This document shows positions 48,944 to 63,329 of a stretch of DNA of 64,000 nt, piece after piece. The position numbers were made by a program, and so were the translations under genes. Source of the stretch: Membranipora membranacea (taxonomy: Eukaryota > Bryozoa > Gymnolaemata > Cheilostomatida > Membraniporidae); the NCBI GenBank assembly GCA_914767715.1, contig OU612073.1, forward strand, positions 20,584,001 through 20,648,000, in the 5' to 3' direction. The first letter of the stretch is position 1, and every line of letters starts with the position of its first letter. The notes under the pieces were generated by a model. That model saw only the letters and a list, made by a program, of their open reading frames with translations, searched no databases and was not told the origin of the DNA.

Positions 48944-51900
48944 TCAGTTCTGGCAAGACATGGCAATGTTAACATTGGACTGGAGCTGCCGGGAGTTCTG
49001 AAATCTTCTCAGGATTCTCTCATCATCAAGGACAAGGTCCTCACCTGTTAAGACACAAATGATTTCATAAACGTCTCACTAATAAATCATCATTCAGTGA
49101 AAAAAGTTTTCATTGTCAAAGAAAATGAATGACTATGAATAACAAAAATTCACTTCTTCCCAATCAGATGGTTGGGTATTGGGGAATATTTCTAAGAACA
49201 AATAATAAAATAATAAATTATGCTTACCCTCGATTCTTGGAGTGATCTCAAGATGCTGAGCTTGATGCTGGGAGACACATCTGAACTGCTCACTGTTAGT
49301 TCTGATGGACTTCTGGTTGCATCTGCTGCTGCATACTGGGAGTCTGTTAACTGAGACACAGGTCTGCATACGTCCATTCTCATCAACAGTGGATTTTACC
49401 TATGGTTAGACAATGGGTTGTTTTTATTTCTCTTGGTGATCGCCTCTGAAGTACAGGCTGCCTTTTTTGGTTAATTGCATAGACTTAGACTACTTAGTTT
49501 ATTAAGTAGATGATTTATTGTAGGGTACAAAAAAACCATGCGGTAAATTTATAAATGAAATCAGATTTTAGAATGGTTTTAGATGGTTCAACGCATTATC
49601 ATAACCAGCAGGTGTTCACCTTACCTTGTGTTTGTACTGCTTGTTGCAGGTATCCTTCTGCTGTCCGGTTGGCTCCTGCATGGTGCACTGGCTGCCTTGG
49701 ATCTTGTTCTCCTCCCACATATTCAGGCTCATGGAGTCGCTGACAGTGGCCTTGCAAGATTTCTTTGATGCAAAAGAGCACAGTCCGCACATCTCATGTG
49801 ATTTGTCAGAGTTAACCTGTGATTAGATAATTCAAACATGAAACATATACTAAGTTGTGTTTGAACTATGATGGTTTCATAACTTATCAAACTCCTGCTC
49901 ATCCAACACTTACAGCTTAGACTCATTGGCAAGTCAATGACCATGTCAGTACCAAGACTTTGACGAGGTCATGAAGTGTTGTAAACAACAATAAATTCAG
50001 ATAAAAAAGTTGATGTTCTATTTACCTCAACATCTACTCTCTCGCTGTCAATGCTGACATACACTCCATACTTCTCGCTGAGGACTTCACACTTGATGCT
50101 GTCACATTGCACAATAGCGACTTCCTGGCTGGATTCAACAATAGCGACCTGGTTATCCTCATTCAGCTGCTTCTCCTTGCCGTTAACCTTGACCTTCATC
50201 TGCTGGCTGGCAAAGGCAGACTTTGGAGTAAAAAGAATCTGGATCTTGTTGCTTCCAGCAACAACCTTCAGTTCCTAGCAAAAAAGAAGAAATTGGAAGT
50301 TGTGATATTTTCTGCAGTGATCTCATACTCCTTCATGACTGCAATCCAGGGCTATATATACTCTTTAGGGTTCTTGGGGCAATCAAAGTATGAAAGCTCC
50401 CCAATGAGACTAAAACTGACAAATCCTGAAACACCAATCGCCTGGCAGTGAATAGCGAAGGTGGTATCCGATTGCAAGATCTTGCCATCTGACCATCCCC
50501 AAAAAAGCACAGCATAATTTTTTTAAGAGTCAGGAATGATTTGTCAAGGATGCTACTACAATAACTGTTACTCAAACATCAAAAATCAACTGCAGTTTGG
50601 TACTTATTACACACTTACTCTCTCAGCGGTCTTGCCCTCGTTTGAGGCAGGTTTGAGGGTAACCATAAGCTGTTTGTTGCTCGATCTGCAGTCTCCAGCA
50701 AGAATGACCTCACAGTCAGTCTGTGGCATGGTGACCTCTCTATTATCGAATGTGAAGCTCTTTGGGGCCTGGATGACACACATATCTGAGAACGAAAGGA
50801 AATCATCATAAGGATGCCGTTCACGAAAGAAAACAACTTTACCGTTAAAGTTCTACAAGCTATCTTTTAAGAAAGTAGGTATGGTTTTTGTTATTGCTCC
50901 AATTATGTTACTAAAATCAAACTGAGTATACTTCAAGATATGAGGTCCACCTACCACGCCTGCTGGCGAATGGGTTGTTTCTGTGGTGCACTGGAAGGTA
51001 GTCATGGATTGGCTTGATCTGGCTAACTGGATACTGGTTCTGGCTCATCCACTGCCAGAATTTGACCTCCAGAGGTGAGTAGATGTTGGTGGCGTTCATC
51101 TCAATGCAGATTGGGTTTCTTGGGTTAGATGGAATTCTGATATCATACTGAGAAGAAATAAGAAAACGTGACCAATTTATTATGGATTTCTCAAAACAGC
51201 CAAACATACACACTCTTAATTTTGGTTTGACCATTTTGAGCAGTCCTATATTTTAAGTACAATGAGATACCACGGGTGACCTGACAAGAAAAAATCTCTT
51301 AAATAAGGGACATACCCTGTTGGATGATGGCTTGATGGTCTGGCTGACATTGTAACGTCCATGCTTGGATGACAGCTGCTGCCAATGCTCAGGGGTCTGG
51401 TGAATAGTGGTGAAGACAGACTGGGCAGAGCTGTATAGATAAGGTCTGGTGAAATTGAATATTCTCTCAACAATATCGGTGTTGTTAAAGCTGAACTGGT
51501 GGCTGACGTTGTACCAAGTTGGGTAGACAACACCAAACTCATCTCTGCATCCCTCGACAGTCTGAGAGAAGCATACTCCATCCTTGTAGCCTGGGGTGAA
51601 CTGGATAGCCCACTAAAAGGATAAAGTTATTGCTATTATCATCTTCATGATAGACAATCGGATTAAATTAACATAAGACTGTTTTGCCAGTACAGACATT
51701 TGAAAGGTTTTTATTATTTAAGGTTGTCAATTTGAAGATTTTTATATCCGCCAGATATGAATTAGGTCAAGTTTGATTGTGTTTGCCTGCCTTCCACTGG
51801 GAATCCGCAGCTGTTCAGTGGGGATTGGGGAAGCGATTCCAAAGCAAATTTGGTTTAGGTATGATATTACATACGGTCATGTTAGGTCGCTGTCCCTGGG

Positions 51901-54900
51901 TTCTCTCTCCCCAGCTCATTTTGTGGGCCCAGATGAACTCGTTGTTTCCTGGGTTGACAGTAGAGGTCATCTTGTTGGTGAACTCAACTGGTTCTCGCTC
52001 ATGGGAAGATGGAACTGGTGGTCTCTGGAATCTGATCAGAGATCTGGTGGTTGGGTAGTTGTGCTCGTAGTAGGTGGTCATGTTTCCGGTCATGTTGAGG
52101 ACTCTGTTGTGAGACTCTGATGACAGGGTGAAGTACTTGAAGTAGTACAGGGATCCAAGGGAGTCAGACTTCAAGAACCTGCAAGAAATATAATTTAAGG
52201 GTATCAATATTGTTTGAACAATTAAAGTTTGTATAATGCATAGAATTTGCTAGTGACTGCTAATGACATCAACAAATTATATTGTTTTATATATCATTGA
52301 AAAGCTCTCAACATCAGGATCACATAAACTAACTTTAACCTACTTTGCATGGCGTGACACGATGTTATGACCAACAAAATTTCTGCAATCTTCTTTTCAT
52401 ACTAAATTTTGACCCCTTTATGATAGAATCGCTCATTGAGTGCGCAAGACCTGCTGAACATTATGCATTAGTCTTGTTAGCTCATTTCTGCTTCCAGATT
52501 ACAAATTAACTTACTGATGGGTGGAGATTGGCTGAGACTGGCTCTCCTGCTCGTTGTCCTTGCTGTTCCACCACATGAAGTCAAAAAAGCTTGACTTTCT
52601 GTGCTGCTTGCTCTGCCTCTGTCTCTGCTGCTGGTCCCAGTTTTTGGACTCAAGAAACTCCAGCTCAGAGGAGTTGAAGAACTGTCCTCCAAAAGTGAAG
52701 GTGAAGTTTCTCTGGGCAGATGTGTCTGGCTTGATGGAAATTTTGATGTGCTGGCTGTGGCTGGATAAGCTGGTTGGGAGCAGATGGAATCTCTCTTTGA
52801 CAAAGCTGGTGAGCTTGGGTATCTCAACATCACCCTCAACCTGGAAGCAATGGGAAAGATTAAAATAAAAATATTAAAAAAAGGACTAATGCTGTGCATT
52901 TAGGCTAGTCAAAGATTAATATGAAAGTTTGCAATGAGGAAGATTATCATAACCAAAGTAACAACATCACGATCACTACCAGATCAGTAGGGCTTAATTT
53001 AATTTTGACTTAACTGAGACCTATCACCAATAACATCAATATCTATGTATCAATTCGGAAAAGACCTTATTGATTAATATGCCTTTATTTTCACCTTTCC
53101 ATCGAGCTCAACACTCTTCAAACTCTCGATCTGGTGCGTGAATTGGTGTTTCTGAGCATTGCAGGTCTTCATATGTTTTAGATACTCATATGCTGACTCA
53201 ACAACCAGTGGGAGTCTCTGAGGGAGTGCATAGGACACAGTGTAAGCTCTGAGCACCTGAGTAGCCAGATCCTGTAAAAATATATATTATATTATATTAG
53301 TGATTATATCATCAGAAGAATGCATTTTCTTTCAATGGGTTCGTGGTTAACATTGGATTGACCTTCAATCTTAAATTAAATTATTTCCATAAATATTGTA
53401 GCTAGATGTGTGTGAAAAAAAAGTGACAGGATCACAGACACAAAAACACTTTTTCTTGAGCAACACTTACATTGTTCTGGCGTGGCTGAGTGTGGTTCAT
53501 GACAAACTTGTTCTCCTGTGGGAAGTATGAAACAGTGAGGTTGGCTGAGTTGATAGTTCTTTTGACTTGCATGGCTTCGGAAATACCACAGAGAGCGAAC
53601 CCAGCATCGACGTACTGTGAATGGGCACTCGTGAAATCCTTTCTGTAGTAACCAACAAATAATCATTGGAAATCATGATCGTGGCAATTACTTAATGCAG
53701 AATTTTAGAAAAAGGACTGTGCAACATAATTTGCCTCTTCTAAAACCAATCATTGTTTGATTGTCGGAAATGCGCCATATAATACTCTGAAACACCGTAC
53801 AGCATGACTTGTCTCACCTGACTGGTTTAGTGGTCTCGAAACTGATTGATGGCATCTCCCCTTTAACCATTTTGATCTTAAGCTGACCGTCAACATCAAG
53901 TACTCCGGTAAACCATGTCTCATCATACTGGTAAATACCATTGGGCTGAAGTTTCCTCAGCTGGTATGGCTTGAAGAAGATGGTTTGGAAGAACTGGATT
54001 GGAATCTGGACAAATCCGTTGTTGTTACTGCTGGTGAGTCCTGAAAAGAATTATGTCACGGTTATAAAGCTGAGATTTTTAGAATATCTTTGCAAAAGAA
54101 CATATTGTCAATGATTGATGTTAGCCATATTTGTTTTCAGTGCTCTAATTTGGAAGTTGGAGCTAAAAAAAGTAATATTTTGTACCAAAACAGAACAAAA
54201 CCCACCTTGCAGGATCATTTTGGTGATGGCAGGCTCATCGTAGTGGATGAAAGAGATCTCCTGTCCCATCATTTTAGCGTAGACAGTGATAGATGGTTTG
54301 GCATGTTCCTTATTCTTCTGGTTCTCAAGTTTGTCAAGAGCTCTGAGATCTGGATGAGAGTGTGATTTGGATGATGACTGCTTGGTGAACTTCTCTATGA
54401 TCTGCTCAAGTCCCTCAGACCTGTATCCAATCTATCAAAACAACAACAATTTTGTTAATAAAAAGGTTGCATACATGTCACCGGCGTTAAAAAATCATGA
54501 TAATTGAACTCTGGCCCAGCCATTTGATCATGGATTATAATTTTCACAACAATTAGGTAGGATATCTCTCAAACCTCAGCAATGTGGCGCCTGACTCCAT
54601 TTGTCATGGACAGCTGCTGGAAGGCACCAGCTCTTGCAAATCTGGAAGTTTGGTTGGAGAGGAAGCTCAGTCTAATGACATCACCATTCTTCTCATCACC
54701 ATTAAGTCCCATTGGGATCTCGATGTCAGTAGTCTGCTCTGAGAGCTGGAAGGCCTGAACTTGTCTAAGGATAGATCTGATCTGTGAGTTCCTGCAGAAA
54801 TAAGAATATTCATATTTACAGCTCTACCTTGTGGAAAAAGATCCGTTGAATATTTATGTAATAATCGCCATGTAGTTGTCAAGCAGTTAGTATTGTTTAA

Positions 54901-57900
54901 CACTTATTAGGTTAAGGTCAATGTTGGTGCTCACCACTGCTGGTGTCCTGGGTCTCGTCTGTGTAGAGAGTTTTTCAAGTATCTGACAACAAAGGTCTTG
55001 AACTCCTTGCAGTTTTCCTGGTTAAGCTGCTTCTGTACAGCAAGCAGGGATGAGCTTGGATCGCACTTCATCACCATGACAAAGGCAGCAATTCTGATCT
55101 CAGAGTCCTCCTGGTCATTGTTCATAAGTGGCAGCAGACTCTGGAGAGTCTGTAACATCAATATTACTTAGAAGAAAATTATTGTTGTTATTATTATTAT
55201 TTATCCAATCATTGAAATGTTAATAGACAAGGAATAGGATGAGAGCCGAGTGGATGCCAGTTGTTGCGAAATCTCCATGATAAAAAGTAGTGGATATATG
55301 TAATGGATGATGGAGATTCCATTACCCATTACCATTCACCTTCAGAATGAGAGAAACTTGACACCAGTAATGACGGTAAAATTCTCAAGGTAACGTATTT
55401 CGCAAATCTCCAACGACTTCAACTACTTAACAACATACATCAGTTTGTGACTATAAGTTATTACCTTGAGCTGGTTCTGGTGTCCCAAATGACGGAAAGC
55501 CCAAATAGCCTGAACTCTGACAGCTTGAGTCTCAGATCTCTTTAGAAGTCTCTGTACTTGTGGGAGGGCCTCGATGTTACCCATGTTATTAACAGCCTTC
55601 AGGTAAAGGATCTTCTCCTCCTCAGTGTTTGCAGAATTGAGATTGGACTCAACTAACTACAATATTGTGAGAGATAGTAAGAATTTGTCTCAGCAAGACA
55701 TTAACTTTCTTATGATCAGAAACAAAAGCAATAACTTTAATTGAAAGTAATAAAAATGTGAAATAAGTATTAATGCTGTCCTCTCTCCGCAATGAGCAAC
55801 TTCAAAACCAACAATGATCAATCGTGTATACTACCTTCTGGTACTTTCTGCAGCCATCGATGTGGGACTGGTGGAGTGTCTTCTGGGATTCCTGAACAGC
55901 CTCTGATAGTTGCCTCTGCTCCTTGTCTAGCAATTTTCTGGTCATTGCGCTGAAGCAAAGCATAGCATGTCTGTAAGTGACTCTTCTGTCGGCCTCTGAC
56001 TGCAGAGTTGGCAGGACTGTGTTCTGTGAAGTAGACATTATTTCAAGATGAAAATATTTATCGGGATATGAAAATAACAATTTGTGTCAAGGTATTTGTT
56101 TTAATCTTTGGTAACCCAATAGAAAAACTTGACTTACTAGCATGTAGTCCAGGATGGTGGGAGTTGGAACCTTGTTGCTGGTCCAGACAGCAAAAATAGA
56201 GCTAGCCTCCTGGTTCTGAATCTCATTTGCTGAAATCTTGCTGAGTAGAACTTTGTCAGATACAGTGGTGTTGGCATAGCTCATGGCATCGATAAGAACC
56301 TTCCTATAATGGGTAAAATCACAATAATTGTACTCACAGGGAAAAGAAAAAGATAGTCTTTCATTATCACCGTCAAAAAGCTAGTGTTACGCGGATTATT
56401 TTACTCAGACATTTAAGCATCACGATAACGTTTTACGGTTTTGATCAAGCTAATAAAATTTTGTTGTCCTTTCTTTGTTAAGTCTCTGTTAGCCTTCTTT
56501 AATTGCCAGCAACACGCACCATTTTCTGTTGTTGCTGGTGTTGTCATTGCCCTTGGCCTCTGTGAAAATATTTTGCAGTTGATCCATGTTGCACAGCCTC
56601 AGGTGTGTGATGAGCTGATAGAAAACAGCAGTGTGACGGTCATATTTCTCTGGGTCAGTGGAGATTGTGACCATCTCACTCAGGGTGCCTCGGATCTAAG
56701 GAAGAGATTGGTAGAGTGTTAATAATACCGAACATGAGGCGAGCCAATTAGGTGCAAATTAGAAAACAACAGTTCAGCATAGCCCAGCATATGATACTGT
56801 TGAAAGCAACTTCTCCCTACTGATCAATCAAGCAAAATCAACAAAATAGTCCAGCGATTCCTAATTTGGATGTCAAGCTTGTCTTTTTTTTGCTGAATCT
56901 TCAAGGCTGTTTGTGACAATGGTCTTTAAACATCAAGACCCAAAAAAGGTTTGGGCACAGAAATCAACTGTTTATATACCAAAAAAACCCCAGCAAATGA
57001 TATCACTCAATCAAGTCTTGCGTTCTTGCAGGGAGAAACAAATGCATACAATAGTTCTCTGTACTGATAACGATGCGTCACTACAGCTTTACTCTGCAAC
57101 AAAAATACTTACAATCTGGAGGAGCTGCTGCTCAGAAAGAATGAGTTTCTCCTCATTTTGAGAGAGCACCTGCTGCTTCCATGGCTGGCTGACAGTCTTG
57201 AAATTGCATCCAGAGGTTGAGATGGACTGCTGTTCAATCTCCTCTATCAGACTCAGAGTCTGGTTTGAGTTGAATAGGAAAAACTGGTTTGGAGCATATG
57301 GAGCCTGGTGTCTGTACTGAACAGTCTGGACAGCCTTCTGGATGAGGAATTCCTGACGGTTCTCAGACACGATGTCGTAGAGGGTTCTGATCTCAGTCTC
57401 CTCCTAAACAATTGTGTAAAGGTCAATATAGATGGCCCTGGGGGTAGTTTTGGTAAATAAAGTGATGAAATACAACGAGTTGGATTTTATTATCTATGCC
57501 ATAGATTTCAGCGATACCCAAGTATGATCATACTCACTCTATCACTTCTTCCATTTTGCTCCGGGTGGCACTGGCAGTTCTTCTGGTTCATGTTATCCTT
57601 ACAGTGGCAGTTTCTCTGCTGCGGTGGTCGGACATCCTTTCTCTGTCTGTTCAAGCTCAGGCATCTGGACTCATCACGAGATTTGACGACCTGGAAGCGG
57701 CTAGTCTCATCCTGAGACTGGCTGACATGGATGGAGCTGTAGCACTCACCATCAAGAGCATTCTACAAGGTACGGTAAGGTATAAGTTATCTTTGTTAAG
57801 ATCTAAATGAGAATGAATTACATCAAAACAAAATTTCATGTACCCATTCAAGATATGGTTGGCCATTAATTATTTTTCATCTCGAAAACCAAAACATTAT

Positions 57901-59369
57901 TTCTTTACCTCAAGGACATCAAAGCTGGTTGAGTTCTCCTTCTCAAGGTTGTTATATTCGAGCTTCTCGGTGACAGTGAAGTCAGAAGCCTGGAGTCTGA
58001 CCTGAAGCATGCTCAGGATAGATCTCTTAAGATCAACAGACCAGTTAGACTCCTCACTGCAGATCTCTATCTCCTCAACCTTTCCAGACTGGTAGCTGTA
58101 AAAGAAACCATGAGTCAACAGTGAATTATATTCCAATCATTTGACTATCAACATTCATCTTCACTTTGTTTACCACTCATACAAGGCTCGATGGTGTAAC
58201 TATTTGAACAATATCTATACCTGAATTTGACTGGTTTCTGAAGTCTCTCAGCAACAAGTCTAGCCTGCTCGGTGGGCAGGGGAGAGAACTGATCAATTGA
58301 GATCTGATCCTGAATGGGCAGCTGCTGAGGATCGTGGATCTCATGGTTCATAAAGAACACTTGTACCTCATCCAACTATAAACAAGGAACGGTTCACTTA
58401 ACATTTCAACTGCACCATGGAATCAGCGTAAATCAAATATCATTTTTATGAACTTTACTGTATCACTATTCCTTCTTTGTGTCATCTGAAGTAATCTTCA
58501 GTTCTAGCTAACAGTAAAATTTTGAGCTGTCACCATATAGTTTTTTTTAGCCTCAACAGTACTAGATAATGTCAATTGAAAATGGATTCTATAATACTGC
58601 AAACAGGAACCGACCATATCAGCCCACAATTCGGGGTTTCAGCTAAATGTATATCACATATTTTCAACAAATATATAGATGAAACAAACTCAAACTAACC
58701 TGAAGAGTGGCAACAGGAGAAGAGGCAAAAGCGATTTTGGCCTTCGAGACAATCTTTATACCACTGTATTGTTTGCTGAGGGAAGGAATGCCCATCAATA
58801 CCTGAGATTCATATTTGTATACATACTCATTTCCAGAAGTAAACTCTACAACACCAAGTAAGTTATAGGAATTGTATTGTAGAGTAGATGTGGTTGTTTG
58901 CACATTACACACATATTCTAATCACTACTGAGTTTTTCTTACGGTTATACTAAGGAGAATAAGGCTTAAAATTGAACACACCACAATGCTCCTTTTGAGT
59001 AACCCTATTGTATGAGATTACGTTTTACTTTTAATATTATTTTCAGAAAATGAACTTACTTTTGTTCTGGAAGATTGGTGTTGGGAGTTCATCATCAGAG
59101 GGCCACCAGCTACAAGCTCCTGTAAGAATTAATTCTATAGTTATGTTTGATGTAAATTAACCTGTACAAACTGCTACTTGCCTGTCGCTGGAAAAACGAG
59201 TCATCACAAACAGGAGAATTTAGACGTACATTAAATTGATGATAGCGGTCCTCAAATAAAATATTATTCACTTCTTTTAAAATACATTATTGTCAAACTT
59301 TACTTTGAGCTTAGAAGAGAAATTTAACTTACCAGTTGCCACAAGGGCGGCTAAGAAGAGAAGCTTCAT
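48944..59369 (-). CDS. Vitellogenin-like gene D, complete, 26 exons, 1684 aa
   Basis: Same architecture as B and C. Exons: 59369-59333, 59119-59060, 58845-58700, 58375-58221, 58095-57909, 57762-57538, 57403-57113, 56695-56520, 56303-56138, 56023-55835, 55656-55465, 55149-54935, 54791-54575, 54431-54206, 54040-53818, 53642-53471, 53271-53095, 52840-52515, 52178-51875, 51612-51316, 51147-50955, 50785-50619, 50274-50026, 49816-49625, 49399-49228, 49044-48944 (TGA). Total 5055 nt, in frame, GT-AG throughout.

Closest to C over most exons. Exon 6 reads NCHC..NCQCHPEQ. Exon 18 has Gly in place of a Cys kept in B and C (VEGDVE against ECDVD or ECDVE), possibly leaving a partner Cys unpaired. VWD (CGLC) and the Cys-rich tail (PVCSSRC) are intact. 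It uses TGA where B and C use TAG. It should be functional. Confidence 0.92.
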
Positions 59370-59452
59370 GATTGCAGTGAGCTGCTAGTTTTCACTATTC
59401 AGCTCAGACAACCAAGGAATGATTTCTGTTGTCAACTGTTCCCCTTTATATA
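59370..59452 (-). promoter_or_regulatory. TATA-box promoter and 5' UTR of gene D
   Basis: TATATAAA at 59452-59445 on the minus strand, with the conserved leader running to the ATG at 59369. Confidence 0.7.
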
Positions 59453-62400
59453 CTACCCTAAATCCTGTTATAGAACATTAACTCTGCTGCAACCCTGCAC
59501 AACATGCCATACCACCATGGTAAAAACAACTTTTACTTTTCAAGCCAACTGCTTGATAATATACATTGCGTAAGATGTTTTTTTGCAAGGTCTGATGTCC
59601 GTCTTAGTCCAGGAATTGGGCTATAATGTCAAAGGATCAAAGTTAAACAAACATGATCAGCTGGTTTTCTAAACATGTGTGTGTGTGTGTGTGTGGATGT
59701 TGATTCACTGTCCGGTTTATCAGAGGTGGTCTTTGCACTTGAAGTGATATAGATAATAATGAGAACAGTCCTCAATGTACCTAGATAAGGACATCAATGA
59801 ATGCTAAAATCTGTCCATAAGATCTACAAAATCTACAAAATTCTAAAAAGGTTTTGCCGTCATTGTTTTGCTCAGGTTGTCAATCTGAGAGTTAGCAAGG
59901 AGAATCCGTATTTATTTGATCCAGTATTGCAAACTATTTGTCTCTGTAGGTGGTCAAGGGTATGCCTGAGGATCGAAGTACCCTAAATTATGTGTAAGTG
60001 AATTCTCAGTATTGAATTGGCCAAATCTAACTAAACCTAGTATTTTCTTTATTGATAATCACGTTCCAAATGAGAGCCCAGAGAGGTCTTGCAGGCAAAT
60101 AAATAAATTTGTAATTGTACCTCAAATAAATGAGCAGATAAATATTTTTTGGCTGCCCTATGAGTCAATTATAGTGTATATAAAATTCTTGTGTTTCAGT
60201 ATTAAGAATGGCACTCAAGTGAGTTGACACACCCATGCAAAATTGATTTAGGCTGAAAATATGAGACTTTTCCATCCCTAGAGCAGTCCTTGACCATTTT
60301 CTATTGACAGCAATTGCAACAGACTGAGCCAAAAACATATTGTGGAGGATGCCTAAGGTTGCATAAGGGAAACCCTCCACATGTTTTGCAGAAAGCATGG
60401 TATCAGTTTAGAAACAAGATTAGATGTAGCACACTATGGTATAGTATAGTATATAGTCAGAAATGGTAGTCATAAATATATATATATGGGAAATGGCCAG
60501 TCAGTTATAGCCACTTATGACTGGTATATTTAGTAAGTACATCACTAATTTATATAATGACCTTGATATTCAAGGTACTGTTTGAGCTTTGTTGTCTAAA
60601 TAAACATCAATTGACTCTAGAACATCGTATCATTGAGGGCGAATGCTGCTAATATAACTAAATGTAGAGCACATTCTGGAGATAACTGTGATGCATGTGC
60701 AGTTGTAGGGGTCACAAATAAGTGCCAAGTTCAATTCAATCTTATCTGGGCAAAATCTTATCTGTTTGTAACAACAAACAGATGGTCAATATAGAGTGAT
60801 AGGCCAAGTCATGCCAGGGTTCAAGCAAAAAGTGATCGAAATGAGAACATTGATTAAGATCTCCCACAGGTGTTCATAATTCCTTGATGAAGGACTATAT
60901 TCAAAATCATGTTGCTGGAAGAATTGGCTGAACCTACAACTTCAACTAATGGCTAGGGCATCAGCACTCTCCTGTATTCCACAAAATTCAAAAGAGACAA
61001 ATTCAGTGTTAAATAGCGAATTTGTCACTTACCTAACCATCATTTCTCGGTTATACAACAAATTTTGTTGAGCAAATTATGGTATTATGGTATATGGATA
61101 AAATTAGGGCTGCATATTAATCGAGTAATTAACTATAGATTACAGCATTTTCAGATGATTAAAATGATATCAAGAGCAAAAACTCTCAGATATTCCTCAA
61201 CTTGTCGCACTCAGTTTTCATTTATTTTGCTCTTTCATTACATCCAGGCCTACTGATGGCTATTTCATCAACATTATTATGTTACATTAGAAGTTTTTCT
61301 TTAAATTTTTCAAGATTTGCAAGCCACCTGATAAAAAGTGATATATATCAATATTGAGATTATATCACAGATCAATTTGACGACTAAATGCTAACTTTTT
61401 AAGATTATTGCGCAATGCTAGATAGAATGAAGATTTGTTGCCAGACACAATTCTCATCTACCGGTTCTATATTGATATGATAATCCTCAAAGTACCCCAT
61501 AATTGAACATCAATGTTTAGTTTTTCACACAAGGAAATGGGAAGTTATTTCAGATCTCCTCGGATCAACTTTGTTTCTGAAACTAAAATGCTAGATAAAT
61601 TAGCTATAGCTGATGGTCAGTGTAACGTTAGACCAGGGAGTTAATTAGTTAGTTAGACAAACATTGTAATTCTGAGAAATGAAATATAAGCAAGCAATTT
61701 GCTTCCAGAATTCCTCATGGTCATACCTGGTCAAAAATAATGATTTTTTCCCTGCAATGTTTCTGCACTAGATTTGGCGTAGTAATATAAGTCACTGAAA
61801 TCCAGTCATTTTTAGTGTATTTATCAATTTTTCACAGTCTGGGTTGTTAATTCCTGTCTGTTACTATAGAAATTTCCTCCTCTAATACTAAAAATTCCTG
61901 CTACTACAATTTATTGAATCAAAATAGTTTTGTCGGGACTACTTTGTGCTGCCATTCCTTGTTTGATAATTAATAAATGGTTGTGAGGTGTCTGAGTCAG
62001 CTGCTCCCGGTTTTTGGCAGCTCCTATTCTTTTGCATGGGCACTAGTGGCTAAAATTTTGTAAATTGAAATCGCAATCATAAGAAAGCTGAGGGTTTGAA
62101 ATTTGCTAAACAAGGAAAAGCTACATTTAGAATGTAAAATCAAAAAAATCGGACAAGTAGTTCTCAATTTAGTATGCTAGGCGAGACATGACCTTAATCA
62201 AATCACACATTTACTTATCCATCCCAATCTGCTATATGGCATATCTCCTCAACTGCAATAGCTGTGTCTCAGAGACACAGTATCTTTCTGTGGGATATGC
62301 TGTATATATACCATGACCGATTCTTATACTGTATAGTTGGAGCCTATTATCAAACTTGCTGGGACTAGGAATTTAATTAACGTATAAAAGTAGAGAGTCA

Positions 62401-63329
62401 TGTGTTTTATATTGCTGTTGACCTCTGTGGTAAACATGGTTGGGTCGTTGTGCTCCATAAACAAGGTTTATTATCTCCCCTGATGAGTAGGGTGGCTCCT
62501 AGTTGTTTGCAAACTACTCTGATTGGCCGCTGTTTTAGTTAGCGAATATCATAAGAATTCTGCTCTGAAACATTTTTATCATTTGTCTGTTGCTCTTTTT
62601 GAATTCAAATATGTGGTTTTGGATATACCCACTACATTTGCGAGTATTGCCAGTCACAGAGTTACTTTTCTCACCAAACATAGCCTGCTATGCCTTAGTC
62701 AAGCTTTGTCTGGGGTAGACAGATTGATCCAAACAGATCCCAGAAGAAAGCACATACGAGTGAAATTTGGGTTTCGAAACTGCCACCATTACCAGTGGAT
62801 TAAAAGCTTTCTTATAGGAACCAAAATTTTGATTGAATAACCAAGTTATTAGAAATCTTTGCAGCAGAACAAGACTGGATAGTGTTCAGCCTTCTTGTTA
62901 GGCTCTAAAGAAGATGGCATTGAAACCAAATATGAAGAACGGCCTGGTAAACTCTGAATATCTCTCATGTTCAAACAGATCAACTGCCCACTTGCAAATA
63001 GTTGAATATAAGATAAACTATACATGGGTATTTTGTATTGCTGTTTATTTATAAGAAAATCAATTTTTTGAAGATCAGAAAATTTAAAAGCCAAGGATCA
63101 ATGTCAAAAACACTGAACAAAGCGTATTATGGAAATCGTTGTACCCCATCAGGTCACATTCAAGAACATGACCAAACCATAGGAAATTTAAAAAAATGAC
63201 AAGCATTATTATTTTGAATTATGCATTGTAACTTTTTAATGCGAAAGTTGCACACCATGAAAAGGTGAACGTCTTGAAGGGACATTGGTGGGGGTTCGTT
63301 GGTCGAAGGATGTGTTGAGTCAATAGGTT
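59453..63329. other. Spacer between genes D and E
   Basis: 59453-59627 and 60550-60835 match the region upstream of C; between them lies an insertion of about 920 bp. It includes a (TG)n run near 59680 and AT repeats near 60475. From 60840 to 63329 I see AT-rich sequence with no recognisable gene and a 19-nt hairpin (CTGTGTCTCAGAGACACAG, 62262-62280). Confidence 0.55.
59628..60549. mobile_element. Insertion of unknown type upstream of gene D
   Basis: Relative to the region upstream of C, where GGGCTATAAT runs directly into TTATATAATGACC (near 46461), D has about 920 extra bp between the same two halves. TAAT is present at both edges (59624-59627 and 60546-60549), a possible target duplication. 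I see no long terminal repeats and no convincing ORF, so the class is unknown. Confidence 0.45.

Noticed and set aside
62523-62840. Possible 105-codon gene on the plus strand
   Set aside because: No recognisable domain, no splice context, no similarity to the other spacers; compatible with a chance ORF.
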